DNA of 18,612 nucleotides from an uncultured Lachnospiraceae bacterium (lineage in GTDB: Bacteria; Bacillota; Clostridia; Lachnospirales; Lachnospiraceae): positions 1-18,612 of the forward strand of contig CAJTNT010000060.1 in NCBI GenBank assembly GCA_910577785.1, given 5' to 3'. The notes beneath the pieces were generated by a model. The model worked only from the letters and a program-made list of their open reading frames with translations, searched no databases and was not told where the DNA came from. How positions within the stretch are numbered: position 1 is the stretch's first letter; every line of letters begins with the position of its first letter. A program made the translations under genes and the position numbers. Below, one piece after another: positions 7,941 through 16,048 of the stretch.

Positions 7941-8429
7941 ATGGAGATGAGAGAGAAAATCCTCACATTTATTGAGAAAAACAGCCGCGTGGATTTAAAG
8001 GATCTTGCGGTGATGCTGGGGACAGAAGAGGCCGTAGTGGCCAATGAACTGGCTGCGATGGAGGAAGAGCATATTATCTGTGGGTACCATACGCTGATAG
8101 ACTGGGAAAAAACCAGTATGGAGAAGGTAAATGCCTTGATTGAGGTACGCGTGACCCCGCAGCGCGGCAGGGGGTTTGACAGTGTGGCGGAGCGTGTCTA
8201 TAACTATCCCGAAGTGAACGCCGTCTATCTGATTTCTGGCGGCTATGACCTGCTGGTGACTCTGGAAGGGAAGACGCTGCGCGAGGTGGCGCAGTTTGTG
8301 TCCGATAAGCTGTCAACGCTGGATTCTGTACTCAGCACAAAGACAAATTTCATCCTCAAGAAATACAAAGACCATGGGACGATTATCGCAAAGCCCAAAG
8401 AAGATGAAAGGATGTTGGTGAGCTTATGA
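7941..8429 (+). CDS. Lrp/AsnC-family transcriptional regulator
   Basis: The 162-residue protein has the standard layout of feast/famine regulators: an N-terminal winged helix-turn-helix (about 4-55, with RVDLKDLAVMLGTEEAVV) and a C-terminal RAM ligand-sensing domain (about 66-145, including VNAVYLISGGYDLLVTLEG). Such proteins form dimers to octamers and respond to amino acids. AAGGAGG at 7926-7932 is well spaced for the ATG. Its stop overlaps the aminotransferase start (ATGA at 8426-8429), so the pair is surely co-transcribed; the obvious hypothesis is that it controls this operon in response to the aminotransferase substrate or product. The ligand cannot be read from sequence. Confidence 0.93.
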   Translation: MEMREKILTFIEKNSRVDLKDLAVMLGTEEAVVANELAAMEEEHIICGYHTLIDWEKTSMEKVNALIEVRVTPQRGRGFDSVAERVYNYPEVNAVYLISGGYDLLVTLEGKTLREVAQFVSDKLSTLDSVLSTKTNFILKKYKDHGTIIAKPKEDERMLVSL

Positions 8430-9610
8430 GAAACCCATTATCCAGCCGTATTGTGGAAATCCCTTTTTCTGGGATCCGCAAGTTTTTTGATATTGCGGCA
8501 GAGATGAAAGACGTCATTTCCCTGGGGGTAGGGGAGCCGGATTTTGACACGCCCTGGCATATCCGCGATGAAGGGATCTATTCCTTGGAGCAGGGGCATA
8601 CGGCCTATACCTCCAATGCGGGCCTCAAGGAGCTGAAGATAGAGATTGCCAAGTATCTGGAACGCAGGTTCGGGGTATCTTACCAATATGACAAAGAGAT
8701 GCTGATTACCGTTGGCGGCAGCGAGGCCATTGACTTGGCCATGCGCGCCATGCTGGATCCGGGGGATGAAGTTTTAATCCCACAGCCTAGCTACGTCTCC
8801 TATGTGCCATGTGCCGTTCTGGCAAATGGGGTTCCGGTGATTATTAATCTGAAAGAGGAAAATAATTTCCGCTTAACGGCACAGGAGCTGGAGGACGCCA
8901 TCACGCCGAAGACCAAGCTGGTGGTGCTGCCGTTTCCCAATAACCCTACTGGGGCGGTAATGGAGCGGGAGGATCTGGAAGCCATTGCCAGGGTAATAGA
9001 AGCGCATGATCTGTTTATCATCAGCGATGAAATCTATGCAGAGCTTACATACCTGGAGGGCAAGGAGCATGTGACGATTGCTTCCCTTCCGGGAATGCGG
9101 GAACGCACGGTGCTGATCAATGGATTTTCCAAGGCCTATTCGATGACCGGATGGCGGCTGGGATATGCCTGTGCGCCGGAGGCAATCCTGGAGCAGATGC
9201 TGAAAATCCATCAGTATGCCATTATGTGCGCGCCCACGACCAGCCAGCATGCGGCAGTGGAGGCTGTGCGCCATGGGGACAGGGATGTGGAGGCCATGCG
9301 CGAGGAATATAATGGGAGAAGGCGTTATGTGATGAAGCGGTTCCGCGATATGGGGCTGCAGTGTTTTGAGCCATTCGGGGCTTTTTACACGTTTCCCTGT
9401 ATTCAGGAATTTGGGCTGTCTTCCGATGCGTTTGCCACGCAGATGCTACAGGAAGAAAAAGTGGTCGTGGTGCCAGGGACGGCGTTTGGGGAATGCGGGG
9501 AAGGGTTTTTGCGGATTTCCTATGCGTATTCGCTGGAGAGCCTGAAAGAGGCTCTGGATCGGATGGAGCATTTTATTCGGAGGCTGCGCGGGCAGGGAAA
9601 CAGAGGCTGA
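8426..9610 (+). CDS. Class I/II PLP-dependent aminotransferase
   Basis: The 394-residue enzyme belongs to fold-type I aminotransferases. Lys236 in NGFSKAYSMTGWRLGY forms the Schiff base with pyridoxal phosphate; Asn173 (FPNNPTG), Asp201 and Tyr204 (SDEIYAEL) are the usual cofactor contacts; Arg363 in FLRISYA binds the substrate carboxylate. All are intact. The subgroup includes AspC-, PatA- and AlaT-like enzymes acting on aspartate, N-acetyl-diaminopimelate, aromatic or alanine substrates, and I cannot choose among them. Translational coupling to the Lrp-type regulator supports a role in amino-acid supply or catabolism. Confidence 0.93.
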   Translation: MRNPLSSRIVEIPFSGIRKFFDIAAEMKDVISLGVGEPDFDTPWHIRDEGIYSLEQGHTAYTSNAGLKELKIEIAKYLERRFGVSYQYDKEMLITVGGSEAIDLAMRAMLDPGDEVLIPQPSYVSYVPCAVLANGVPVIINLKEENNFRLTAQELEDAITPKTKLVVLPFPNNPTGAVMEREDLEAIARVIEAHDLFIISDEIYAELTYLEGKEHVTIASLPGMRERTVLINGFSKAYSMTGWRLGYACAPEAILEQMLKIHQYAIMCAPTTSQHAAVEAVRHGDRDVEAMREEYNGRRRYVMKRFRDMGLQCFEPFGAFYTFPCIQEFGLSSDAFATQMLQEEKVVVVPGTAFGECGEGFLRISYAYSLESLKEALDRMEHFIRRLRGQGNRG

Positions 9611-9649
9611 TCCGGGCAAGCCATTTTTTAGAAAGGGAAGGGGAAGCAG

Positions 9650-10156
9650 ATGGCAAAGTTCCATATCGTGCTATTTGAACCGGAAATCCCGGCCAATACA
9701 GGGAATATTGGGCGCACCTGCGTGGCCACGGGCGCCAGCCTGCATTTAATTGAGCCGCTGGGGTTTTCCCTGAGCGAGAAGGCAATCCAGCGGGCAGGGA
9801 TGGATTACTGGAAAGAGCTGGATGTGAGGCGTTATATTAATTGGCAGGATTTCCAGGCCAAGAATCCGGGAGCGAAGGTCTACATGGCGACAACAAAAGC
9901 GCGTCAGGTTTATACGGAAGTGCATTATGAGCCAAACAGTTATCTTATGTTCGGCAAAGAAAGCGGGGGAATCCCAGAAGAGATCCTTAAGGCGCATCCG
10001 CAGGACTGCGTGCGGATTCCTATGCTGGGAGAGACACGCTCCCTGAACCTGTCCAATTCTGCTGCAATCGTACTATATGAGGCGCTGCGCCAGAACCAGT
10101 TCGCAGGGATGAACCTGGAAGGGAAGCTGCACCGCCTCAGCTGGGACTATGCATAG
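9650..10156 (+). CDS. trmL: tRNA (cytidine(34)-2'-O)-methyltransferase
   Basis: The 168-residue SPOUT-family protein matches TrmL in size and in its three conserved blocks: FEPEIPANTGNIGRTC near the N-terminus, FGKESGGIPEEIL in the middle, and RIPMLGETRSLNLSNSAAIV, which makes the trefoil-knot S-adenosylmethionine site. It methylates the wobble ribose of tRNA-Leu species. The gene starts 39 bases after the aminotransferase, with AAGGGGAAG upstream of the ATG. Its last eight codons and stop are part of a 43-base tandem duplication that continues into the intergenic space, but the first copy supplies the intact end, so the protein is not altered. Confidence 0.94.
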   Translation: MAKFHIVLFEPEIPANTGNIGRTCVATGASLHLIEPLGFSLSEKAIQRAGMDYWKELDVRRYINWQDFQAKNPGAKVYMATTKARQVYTEVHYEPNSYLMFGKESGGIPEEILKAHPQDCVRIPMLGETRSLNLSNSAAIVLYEALRQNQFAGMNLEGKLHRLSWDYA

Positions 10157-10217
10157 AAGCTACAGATTCCGCAGCGCCTCAGCTGGGACTATGCTATAGA
10201 AGCTACAGATTCCGCAG
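10133..10217 (+). repeat. Tandem duplication of the trmL 3' end
   Basis: Positions 10133-10174 (42 bases) are repeated directly at 10175-10217 (43 bases). The only difference is one added T in the second copy (ATGCATAG against ATGCTATAG). The first copy contains the final codons and TAG of trmL plus 18 bases after it; the second has no start signal and the added base removes the in-frame stop. Near identity shows a recent event. It lengthens the gap before ecfA1 without obviously creating a new site. Confidence 0.93.
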
Positions 10218-10274
10218 CGGCCTGTGCGGGCGCTTGCTCCCCGCTCTAAGATTCGTAAAGGAAAAGGCAATACT

Positions 10275-11165
10275 ATGAATTTCATTAAAGCGCGCAAACT
10301 AAAATTTGAATATATCCAACGGGATGAGGAAGGCAATGTTGACGGCGTCCTGACTGCCCTGGACGGCGTGGATCTGGATGTGCAGCCAGGGGAGTTCGTG
10401 GCTATCTTAGGCCACAATGGCTCTGGAAAGTCTACGCTTGCCAAGCATCTGAACATGCTCCTGCAGGCAGAGGAAGGGACGCTGTGGGTGGACGGGAAGG
10501 ACGCCATGGATGCCGCCAATCTCTGGGAGATACGCCAGGCGGCTGGAATGGTATTTCAGAACCCGGACAACCAGATTGTGGCCAGCGTGGTGGAAGAGGA
10601 TGTGGCCTTTGGGCCGGAGAACCTAGGGGTTCCCACCGGGGAAATCTGGCGGCGCGTGGAAAAGAGCCTGCAGTCGGTGGGCATGTCAGCCTACCGCAGC
10701 CATTCCCCCAATAAGCTGTCCGGCGGGCAGAAGCAGCGGGTGGCCATTGCCGGGGTAATGGCCATGGAGCCGAAATGCATTGTCTTAGACGAGCCTACCG
10801 CCATGCTGGATCCCAATGGCCGCAAGGAAGTGCTGGCCGCAGTGGAAGCGCTGAACCGGGAGAAAAACGTCACCCTAATCCTCATTACCCACTATATGGA
10901 GGAGGTAATCCGCGCAGATAAAGTCTATATTATGGATCAAGGCCATGTAGTGATGCAGGGAACGCCACGCGAAATTTTTTCCCAGGTGGAAAAACTCAAG
11001 GAATATCGGCTGGACGTGCCTCAGGTGACGCTGCTAGCCCACGAGCTGCGCAAAGAGGGCCTGGCGCTGCCGGAAGGTATCCTGACGCGTCGGGAATTGG
11101 CAGAAGCCCTGGGAGAGCAATATACTGCCATTATACAAGGAAATGCAGCGAATCTCAGCCAATAG
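10275..11165 (+). CDS. ecfA1: ECF transporter ATPase A1
   Basis: The 296-residue ABC ATPase is one of two nucleotide-binding subunits of the energy-coupling factor module that powers uptake of vitamins and trace metals through interchangeable S components. It shows Walker A GHNGSGKST (46-54, Lys52), a Q-loop at VFQNPDNQ, the signature LSGGQ (148-152), Walker B ending in Asp172 and Glu173, and the switch histidine in LITHYMEE. The open frame can be extended to a GTG at 10224, but AAAAGG at 10262-10267 fits the ATG at 10275, and the family begins here. It is followed by ecfA2 and ecfT in standard order. No S component lies nearby, as expected for a shared group II module. Confidence 0.94.
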   Translation: MNFIKARKLKFEYIQRDEEGNVDGVLTALDGVDLDVQPGEFVAILGHNGSGKSTLAKHLNMLLQAEEGTLWVDGKDAMDAANLWEIRQAAGMVFQNPDNQIVASVVEEDVAFGPENLGVPTGEIWRRVEKSLQSVGMSAYRSHSPNKLSGGQKQRVAIAGVMAMEPKCIVLDEPTAMLDPNGRKEVLAAVEALNREKNVTLILITHYMEEVIRADKVYIMDQGHVVMQGTPREIFSQVEKLKEYRLDVPQVTLLAHELRKEGLALPEGILTRRELAEALGEQYTAIIQGNAANLSQ

Positions 11166-11237
11166 CCGCTCATTAGGGGCGGGGGGGTTATGCATTCGCC
11201 GTAGATCTCAATCCATATAGAAACGGTTGGATAAATT

Positions 11238-12095
11238 ATGTCATTAATTTTAGACCATGTGAATTATATTTACAGTGCAAAAACCGCATATGAGACCCAG
11301 GCGCTCAAGGATATCTGCCTCAAAATAGAGGACGGGGAATTTATCGGCCTGATTGGCCATACAGGCTCGGGGAAATCTACACTAATCCAGCATTTGAACG
11401 GCCTGCTGCGGGCGACCTCGGGCAGCATCTATTTCCAGGGGCAGGATATCTACGATGCCGATTATGACCGCAAGGCGCTGCGGGGAAAAATAGGGCTGGT
11501 CTTTCAGTACCCAGAACACCAGCTTTTCGAGTCCACGGTATTTGCGGATGTCTGCTTTGGGCCGAAGAACCAGGGGCTTTCTGAAAAGGATGCCCAGCTG
11601 CGTGCTTTTACGGCGCTGCGGGAGGTAGGGCTTTTGGAGGAATATTGGTACCGTTCCCCCTTTGAACTGTCTGGCGGCCAGAAGAGGCGGGCGGCGATTG
11701 CCGGTGTGCTGGCCATGAAGCCGGAGGTGCTGGTTCTGGACGAGCCGACAGCCGGCCTGGATCCCAAGGGACGGGATGAGATCCTGGGGCAGGTGGCAAA
11801 GCTGCACCAGAACCTGGGGATGGCAGTGATCCTCGTATCCCATAGCATGGAGGATATCGCGCAGTATGTCCAGCGGATCCTTGTCATGAACCAGGGGGCA
11901 ATCCTGCTGGACGGGACGCCCCATGAGGTCTTCTGCCATTACCAGGAGCTGGAGTCCATTGGGCTGGCGGCTCCACAGGTTACCTATCTGATGCATGAGC
12001 TGGCAGGGCGGGGGATCCCCGTGGATACAAAAGCCACCACCCTGGAAGAGGCAAAGGCCGCTATCCTCCAGGCCTTTGCCAAACCTCATCCGTGA
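11238..12095 (+). CDS. ecfA2: ECF transporter ATPase A2
   Basis: The 285-residue protein is the second ABC ATPase of the energy-coupling factor complex, forming a heterodimer with EcfA1. Walker A is GHTGSGKST (40-48, Lys46), the Q-loop is VFQYPEHQ, the signature is LSGGQ (144-148), Walker B gives Asp168 and Glu169, and the switch is LVSHSMED. The signature is followed by KRRAAIAG, typical of A2 subunits. The upstream gap of 72 bases contains a run of seven G, and the ribosome site before the ATG is weak (GGTTGGA), so this gene may depend on translation from the upstream message. Confidence 0.94.
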   Translation: MSLILDHVNYIYSAKTAYETQALKDICLKIEDGEFIGLIGHTGSGKSTLIQHLNGLLRATSGSIYFQGQDIYDADYDRKALRGKIGLVFQYPEHQLFESTVFADVCFGPKNQGLSEKDAQLRAFTALREVGLLEEYWYRSPFELSGGQKRRAAIAGVLAMKPEVLVLDEPTAGLDPKGRDEILGQVAKLHQNLGMAVILVSHSMEDIAQYVQRILVMNQGAILLDGTPHEVFCHYQELESIGLAAPQVTYLMHELAGRGIPVDTKATTLEEAKAAILQAFAKPHP

Positions 12096-12203
12096 TAGCA
12101 TAGTACGGATCGGCAGCGGGCCATGAAAACGGCAAATGAATAAAAGAAAGGATCTCGCCGTCCGGCAGGTTTTATCGTTCTGCCAGATGGTTACAAAAGG
12201 GCT

Positions 12204-13004
12204 ATGATTCGAGATATTACGATTGGGCAATATTATCCGGCGGATTCGGTAGTACACAAGCTGGATCCAAGGGTGAAACTAATGGCGACGGTCTGCTACC
12301 TGATATCCCTGTTTCTGTTTCGGAACGCGGCGGGGCTGGCGGTGGTGACGCTGGGGCTGGCGGCTATGGTATGGCTGTCAAAGGTGCCCTTTGGCTATAT
12401 GGTAAAAGGCCTTAAGGCAATTCTGGTTATTCTGATCATCAGTACGCTGTTTCAATTATTTTTAACGCCAGGCGAGACACTGGTGGCGTTCTGGAAACTG
12501 AAGATCACCCGCCAGGGGCTGAGGAATGCAGGCTTTATGATTGTGCGCCTGACTTACCTGATCATGGGCAGTTCCCTGCTGACGCTGACCACAACCCCCA
12601 ACCAGCTGACAGACGGCCTGGAAAAAGCCCTCAAACCTTTAGGGAAAGTTCATGTGCCAGTGCATGAGGTTACAATGATGATGTCGATTGCCCTGCGCTT
12701 TATCCCTATATTAATTGAGGAAACAGATAAGATTATGAAAGCCCAGCTTGCCCGCGGCGCAGATTTTGAGAGCGGGAACTTAATCAGGAAGGCAAAGTCC
12801 ATGCTCCCTCTGTTGGTTCCGCTGTTTATCTCTGCATTCCGCAGAGCCAACGACCTGGCGATGGCCATGGAAGCCAGATGTTACCGGGGAGGCGTGGGAA
12901 GGACAAAGATGAAGCCCCTGGTCTACCACCGTCGGGATGCTATGGCTTATCTGGCCGTTGTGGGGTATTTTGCAGCCGTAATTGCGGTAAGGCTGCTTTT
13001 CTAG
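12204..13004 (+). CDS. ecfT: ECF transporter transmembrane subunit T
   Basis: The 266-residue membrane protein is the T component that couples EcfA1/EcfA2 ATP hydrolysis to toppling of the substrate-binding S subunit. Hydrophobic segments occur near residues 28-62, 70-92, 105-130 and 245-265. The two cytoplasmic coupling motifs are QLARGADFES and AMEARCYRGG; the second has Cys in place of the Gly of the textbook ARG form, a substitution I believe is common in Firmicutes. A 108-base gap precedes the gene; I see no riboswitch in it, only a short GGCAG/CTGCC inverted repeat. AAAAGGG lies just before the ATG. Confidence 0.94.
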   Translation: MIRDITIGQYYPADSVVHKLDPRVKLMATVCYLISLFLFRNAAGLAVVTLGLAAMVWLSKVPFGYMVKGLKAILVILIISTLFQLFLTPGETLVAFWKLKITRQGLRNAGFMIVRLTYLIMGSSLLTLTTTPNQLTDGLEKALKPLGKVHVPVHEVTMMMSIALRFIPILIEETDKIMKAQLARGADFESGNLIRKAKSMLPLLVPLFISAFRRANDLAMAMEARCYRGGVGRTKMKPLVYHRRDAMAYLAVVGYFAAVIAVRLLF

Positions 13005-13050
13005 TATATGCCATACGGATTCTATGAAAAGAACGAAAAAGGAGGCTCTT

Positions 13051-13803
13051 GTGAAACGGATTAAGCTTGTAGTGGCCTATGATGGCACGGATTATTGCGG
13101 CTGGCAGGTTCAGCCCAGCGGTATTACCATAGAGGAAGTCTTAAACCGTGCGCTCTCTTCTCTTCTGGGTGAGGAGATTAAAGTGATCGGCGCCAGCCGG
13201 ACAGATTCCGGCGTGCATTCCTTGGGCAATGTGGCGGTGTTTGACACTGCGACACGCATTCCTCCCGACAAAATCTGCTATGCCATAAACCAGCGCCTGC
13301 CAGAGGACATTGTCGTGCAAAGCTCCTGTGAGGTGCCGCAAGATTTCCACCCCCGCCGCTGCTACAGTGAGAAAACATACGAATACCGCATCCTCAACCG
13401 CAAGATTCCCCTGCCGACCCTGCGCCGCAGTTCCTATTTCTATTACCGTCCTTTAGATATAGAGAATATGCAGCAGGCAGCCGCTTACCTCGTAGGGCGG
13501 CATGATTTTAAAAGCTTCTGTTCCGTAAAAACCAGCGTGGAAGATACCGTACGGGAAATTCTCTCCTGTACGGTCACAAAATCGCGGGAGGATATGGTAA
13601 CAATCCGTATCATAGGGACGGGTTTTCTATATAATATGGTAAGAATTATCGCCGGCACATTGATTGCCGTAGGCATCGGTGAAAGGCAGCCAGAGGATAT
13701 CCCGCATATTTTAGCGGCCTGCGACAGAAGCGCCGCAGGCCCCACAGCCCCCGCGCATGGACTGACTATGATAGGAATTCGATATAAACATTTCAGATAC
13801 TAG
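13051..13803 (+). CDS. truA: tRNA pseudouridine(38-40) synthase
   Basis: The 250-residue enzyme isomerises uridines 38 to 40 in the anticodon arm of many tRNAs. The catalytic aspartate is Asp52 in GASRTDSGVHSLGN; YDGTDYCGWQ at the N-terminus, PRRCYSEKTYEYRI, and GTGFLYNMVRI near the C-terminus are family signatures. The frame is open from an ATG at 13024, but that codon has no ribosome site, while AAAAAGGAGG (13036-13045) is ideally spaced for GTG at 13051, which also gives the usual TruA N-terminus. In many Firmicutes truA follows ecfT, as here, supporting one transcript from ecfA1 through truA. Confidence 0.95.
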   Translation: MKRIKLVVAYDGTDYCGWQVQPSGITIEEVLNRALSSLLGEEIKVIGASRTDSGVHSLGNVAVFDTATRIPPDKICYAINQRLPEDIVVQSSCEVPQDFHPRRCYSEKTYEYRILNRKIPLPTLRRSSYFYYRPLDIENMQQAAAYLVGRHDFKSFCSVKTSVEDTVREILSCTVTKSREDMVTIRIIGTGFLYNMVRIIAGTLIAVGIGERQPEDIPHILAACDRSAAGPTAPAHGLTMIGIRYKHFRY

Positions 13804-13813
13804 GAGGTATCAT

Positions 13814-15181
13814 ATGCCAAAAGGAGAGAAAAGCACAGATCTAGCCAAAGATCCATTAGGGAGGCTGCTGATGAAGCTAGCCCTTCCAGCCATCCTGGCG
13901 CAGGTGGTCAATATGCTCTACAATATCGTTGACCGCATCTATATTGGGCATATCCCAGGCACAGGCGCAATTGCCCTGACAGGGATTGGCCTGTGCCTGC
14001 CGATTATCCTAATTATTATGGCGTTCAGCGCCTTGGCTGGGATTGGGGGCGCACCCAGGGCGGCCATTTACATGGGCAAGAAGGACATGGACAGCGCCAA
14101 CAAGATCCTGGGCTCCTGTTTCCTGATGCTGACGGGGCTGGCCGTGCTGCTGATGGTTTTCTTTTTAGCATCCGGCAGGCAGCTCCTGTTCCTGTTTGGA
14201 GCCAGCAGCCAGACCATTTCTTATGCCTGGGGCTATCTGCGCATCTATATCCTAGGGACATTGTTTGTCATGTATTCAATTGGGCTCAACAGCTTTATTA
14301 CGACCCAGGGATTTTCCGTGGTGGGCATGGGCACGATCTTAATTGGCGCGGCGGCCAATATTGTGCTGGATCCTATTTTTATTTTTGGCTTTGGCATGGG
14401 TGTGTCTGGGGCGGCTCTGGCCACCGTGATTTCGCAGGCAATCTCAGCCCTTTGGGTGCTGAAATTCCTATGCGGGAAGAAGACCAAGCTGCGGATTGCG
14501 CGCAGGCACCTGCAGCTAAAGAAGGAGTACGTGTTCCCTGTCCTTGCCCTTGGCGTTTCGCCCTTTGTGATGCAGAGTACAGAGAGCATGATTACCATTG
14601 CCTACAATACTTCCCTTTATAAATACGGCGGCGACCTGGCCGTGTCGTCCCTAACCATCCTCAATAGTGTCATGCAGATGATTTTCCTGCCCTTAAGCGG
14701 CCTGACCCAGGGGGCGCAGCCGATTATCAGTTACAATTATGGCGCAGGGAACAATGCCCGCGTCAGGAGCGCCTTCCGGCTGCTGATCGGCTGCTGCCTG
14801 GCCTTTGTGGTAACCGCCTGGGGCATTGTCATGGCCTTTCCCGGCGCCTTTGTCAGAATCTTCAACAGCAGCTCCCAGGAACTGTATGATATGGCAAGCT
14901 GGGCGATGCGGATTTACCTTGCGGGCTTTTTCAGCATGGGGGCGCAGATTGCCTGCCAGCAGACTTTCCTTGCGCTCGGCCAGGCAAAAGCCTCCCTGTT
15001 CTTTGCCTGCTTCCGCAAGCTGATCCTGATGATACCATTGATTTTTATCCTGCCAGTATTCTTTGAGGATAAGCTGATGGCCGTATTCCTGGCAGAGGCA
15101 GTCTCTGACCTGCTCGCTGCCACCGCCACTACAGTGACATTTCTGGCGCTGTTCCCAAAGATTTTGCAGAAAGACCGATAA
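13814..15181 (+). CDS. MATE-family multidrug/cation antiporter
   Basis: The 455-residue polytopic protein has about twelve membrane helices in two similar halves, as expected for MATE exporters that use a sodium or proton gradient to expel cationic compounds. The first half begins with LALPAILAQVVNMLYNIVDR, the typical MATE opening, and the second with LALGVSPFVMQSTESM; GLTQGAQPIISYNYGA is another conserved segment. AGGAGG ten bases after the truA stop serves the ATG, so the gene may be read through from truA. A strong hairpin follows the stop. Substrate cannot be predicted; the layout is closest to the MepA-like branch. Confidence 0.92.
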   Translation: MPKGEKSTDLAKDPLGRLLMKLALPAILAQVVNMLYNIVDRIYIGHIPGTGAIALTGIGLCLPIILIIMAFSALAGIGGAPRAAIYMGKKDMDSANKILGSCFLMLTGLAVLLMVFFLASGRQLLFLFGASSQTISYAWGYLRIYILGTLFVMYSIGLNSFITTQGFSVVGMGTILIGAAANIVLDPIFIFGFGMGVSGAALATVISQAISALWVLKFLCGKKTKLRIARRHLQLKKEYVFPVLALGVSPFVMQSTESMITIAYNTSLYKYGGDLAVSSLTILNSVMQMIFLPLSGLTQGAQPIISYNYGAGNNARVRSAFRLLIGCCLAFVVTAWGIVMAFPGAFVRIFNSSSQELYDMASWAMRIYLAGFFSMGAQIACQQTFLALGQAKASLFFACFRKLILMIPLIFILPVFFEDKLMAVFLAEAVSDLLAATATTVTFLALFPKILQKDR

Positions 15182-15217
15182 AAACGCGAACAATTTTCCC
15201 TCTCTTTCTAAATATAA

Positions 15218-15263
15218 GGCTGCCGCCGCAAGGAATAAGAGAATTTTCCTTACGGCGGCAGCC
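15218..15263. terminator. Large convergent-gene hairpin
   Basis: A 16-base arm (15218-15233) pairs with 15248-15263 with one mismatch around a 14-base loop; the G+C-rich part GGCTGCCGCC is perfectly paired. It sits between the stop codons of the converging MATE and YheO-like genes. Flanks are TTATATTTAG when read leftward and CTATATATGGTTT when read rightward, so neither has a perfect U-tract, but the position and stem strength fit a bidirectional intrinsic terminator. Confidence 0.78.
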
Positions 15264-15274
15264 CTATATATGGT

Positions 15275-15973
15275 TTAATTTGATAATTCGCTCAAGTAAC
15301 GGTAGATGGTAGCAGAAGAGCATGAAAAATGCTTGGCGACAAAGGAAATTGCGCCCTTGAGCTGAAACAGCCCTTTGTCACTGAGTTTTTGGATAATCTC
15401 CTTTTTCTCCTGCTGGTTCAGCCGGTTCACCGGGGTAATCAGGGAAACCGTGGCGTCTTCAAACATTTTCTGCATCAGGGAAGGAATATCCATGGAGAAA
15501 TTCTCCGTAATGGAACCCGCCTGTCCGGAAGCCATCGCCGCAGTATGCCTGGGTTTCTGGAAGGGTAACGGGTTTTCTTCCAAAAAGGGTTTCGGATGGA
15601 TGATGGAAAAGAGTTTCTTGTACAATTCTATGTAACGCGTATCATCAAAATTGATGCTTAACAGCCCTATCGGGGCGCCATCCTCGTCTTTGATAAACAT
15701 GGTAGATGAGCGTAAGACACTTCCATCCTCTGTAACACTCCGATAGTTGCATAAAAAGTCATTTTCTCTGTAAGGTTTGCTGGCAAGCATCTGTAGCGCC
15801 GTATCTGTTACAGGGCTGCCGATTTTCTGGCCGCTGATATGGCCGTTTGAAATTGCCGCTATCTGGCTTCTGTCAGGGGCAAGATCCTGCAGGACGATTT
15901 CATAATCCTGCCCCAGCGCCTTTCCTAAGAAATTAACAATAATAGAGTATTGCTGTAGCAAATCTGGTGACAT
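15275..15973 (-). CDS. YheO/DauR-like transcriptional regulator (PAS-like plus HTH)
   Basis: The 232-residue protein has an N-terminal YheO-type PAS-like sensor domain (about 8-120, with DYEIVLQDL, the GSPVTDTAL loop and IGLLSINFD) and a C-terminal helix-turn-helix (about 180-230, ending FSCSSATIYRYLSEL). DauR, a member of this family, represses D-arginine catabolism, but family members sense diverse ligands and this one's ligand is unknown. GGAAGGGAG lies just before the ATG. It has no co-directional partner gene in the window, so its target is either its own promoter, where an inverted repeat lies, or genes elsewhere. Confidence 0.85.
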   Translation of the reverse strand: MSPDLLQQYSIIVNFLGKALGQDYEIVLQDLAPDRSQIAAISNGHISGQKIGSPVTDTALQMLASKPYRENDFLCNYRSVTEDGSVLRSSTMFIKDEDGAPIGLLSINFDDTRYIELYKKLFSIIHPKPFLEENPLPFQKPRHTAAMASGQAGSITENFSMDIPSLMQKMFEDATVSLITPVNRLNQQEKKEIIQKLSDKGLFQLKGAISFVAKHFSCSSATIYRYLSELSN

Positions 15974-15999
15974 ATTATTTCTCCCTTCCTGTCGTATTT

Positions 16000-16028
16000 T
16001 GTAACTATGAAGGTATGGAATAGTTACA
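16000..16028. promoter_or_regulatory. Candidate operator, inverted repeat upstream of the YheO-like gene
   Basis: TGTAACTAT (16000-16008) and ATAGTTACA (16020-16028) are exact reverse complements separated by 11 bases, placing the half-site centres two helical turns apart. The right arm overlaps the suggested -10 box of the leftward promoter, so a bound dimer could block transcription. It begins 27 bases before the regulator's start codon. The pairing is seen directly; which protein binds is inferred, with the adjacent regulator the first suspect. Confidence 0.55.
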
Positions 16029-16048
16029 GTATTTTCCGAAAATGTCGA
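16020..16048 (-). promoter_or_regulatory. Possible promoter of the YheO-like regulator
   Basis: Read leftward, TCGACA (16043-16048) as -35 is followed after 17 bases by AACTAT (16020-16025) as -10, with a TGT extended element just before it. The -35 matches the consensus at five of six positions; the -10 is weak and relies on the extended motif. Overlap with the inverted repeat at 16000-16028 supports a regulated promoter, but no experiment or second site backs it. Confidence 0.35.

Noticed and set aside
10224..10274. GTG at 10224 as the ecfA1 start
   Set aside because: The extra 17 residues are basic and unlike the family, and the site AAAAGG fits the ATG at 10275.
12096..12203. Riboswitch before ecfT
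   Set aside because: The 108-base gap shows only one short inverted repeat and no known vitamin-riboswitch core that I can recognise.
13024..13050. ATG at 13024 as the truA start
   Set aside because: No ribosome site precedes it; AAAAAGGAGG lies between it and the GTG at 13051, which gives the usual N-terminus of the family.
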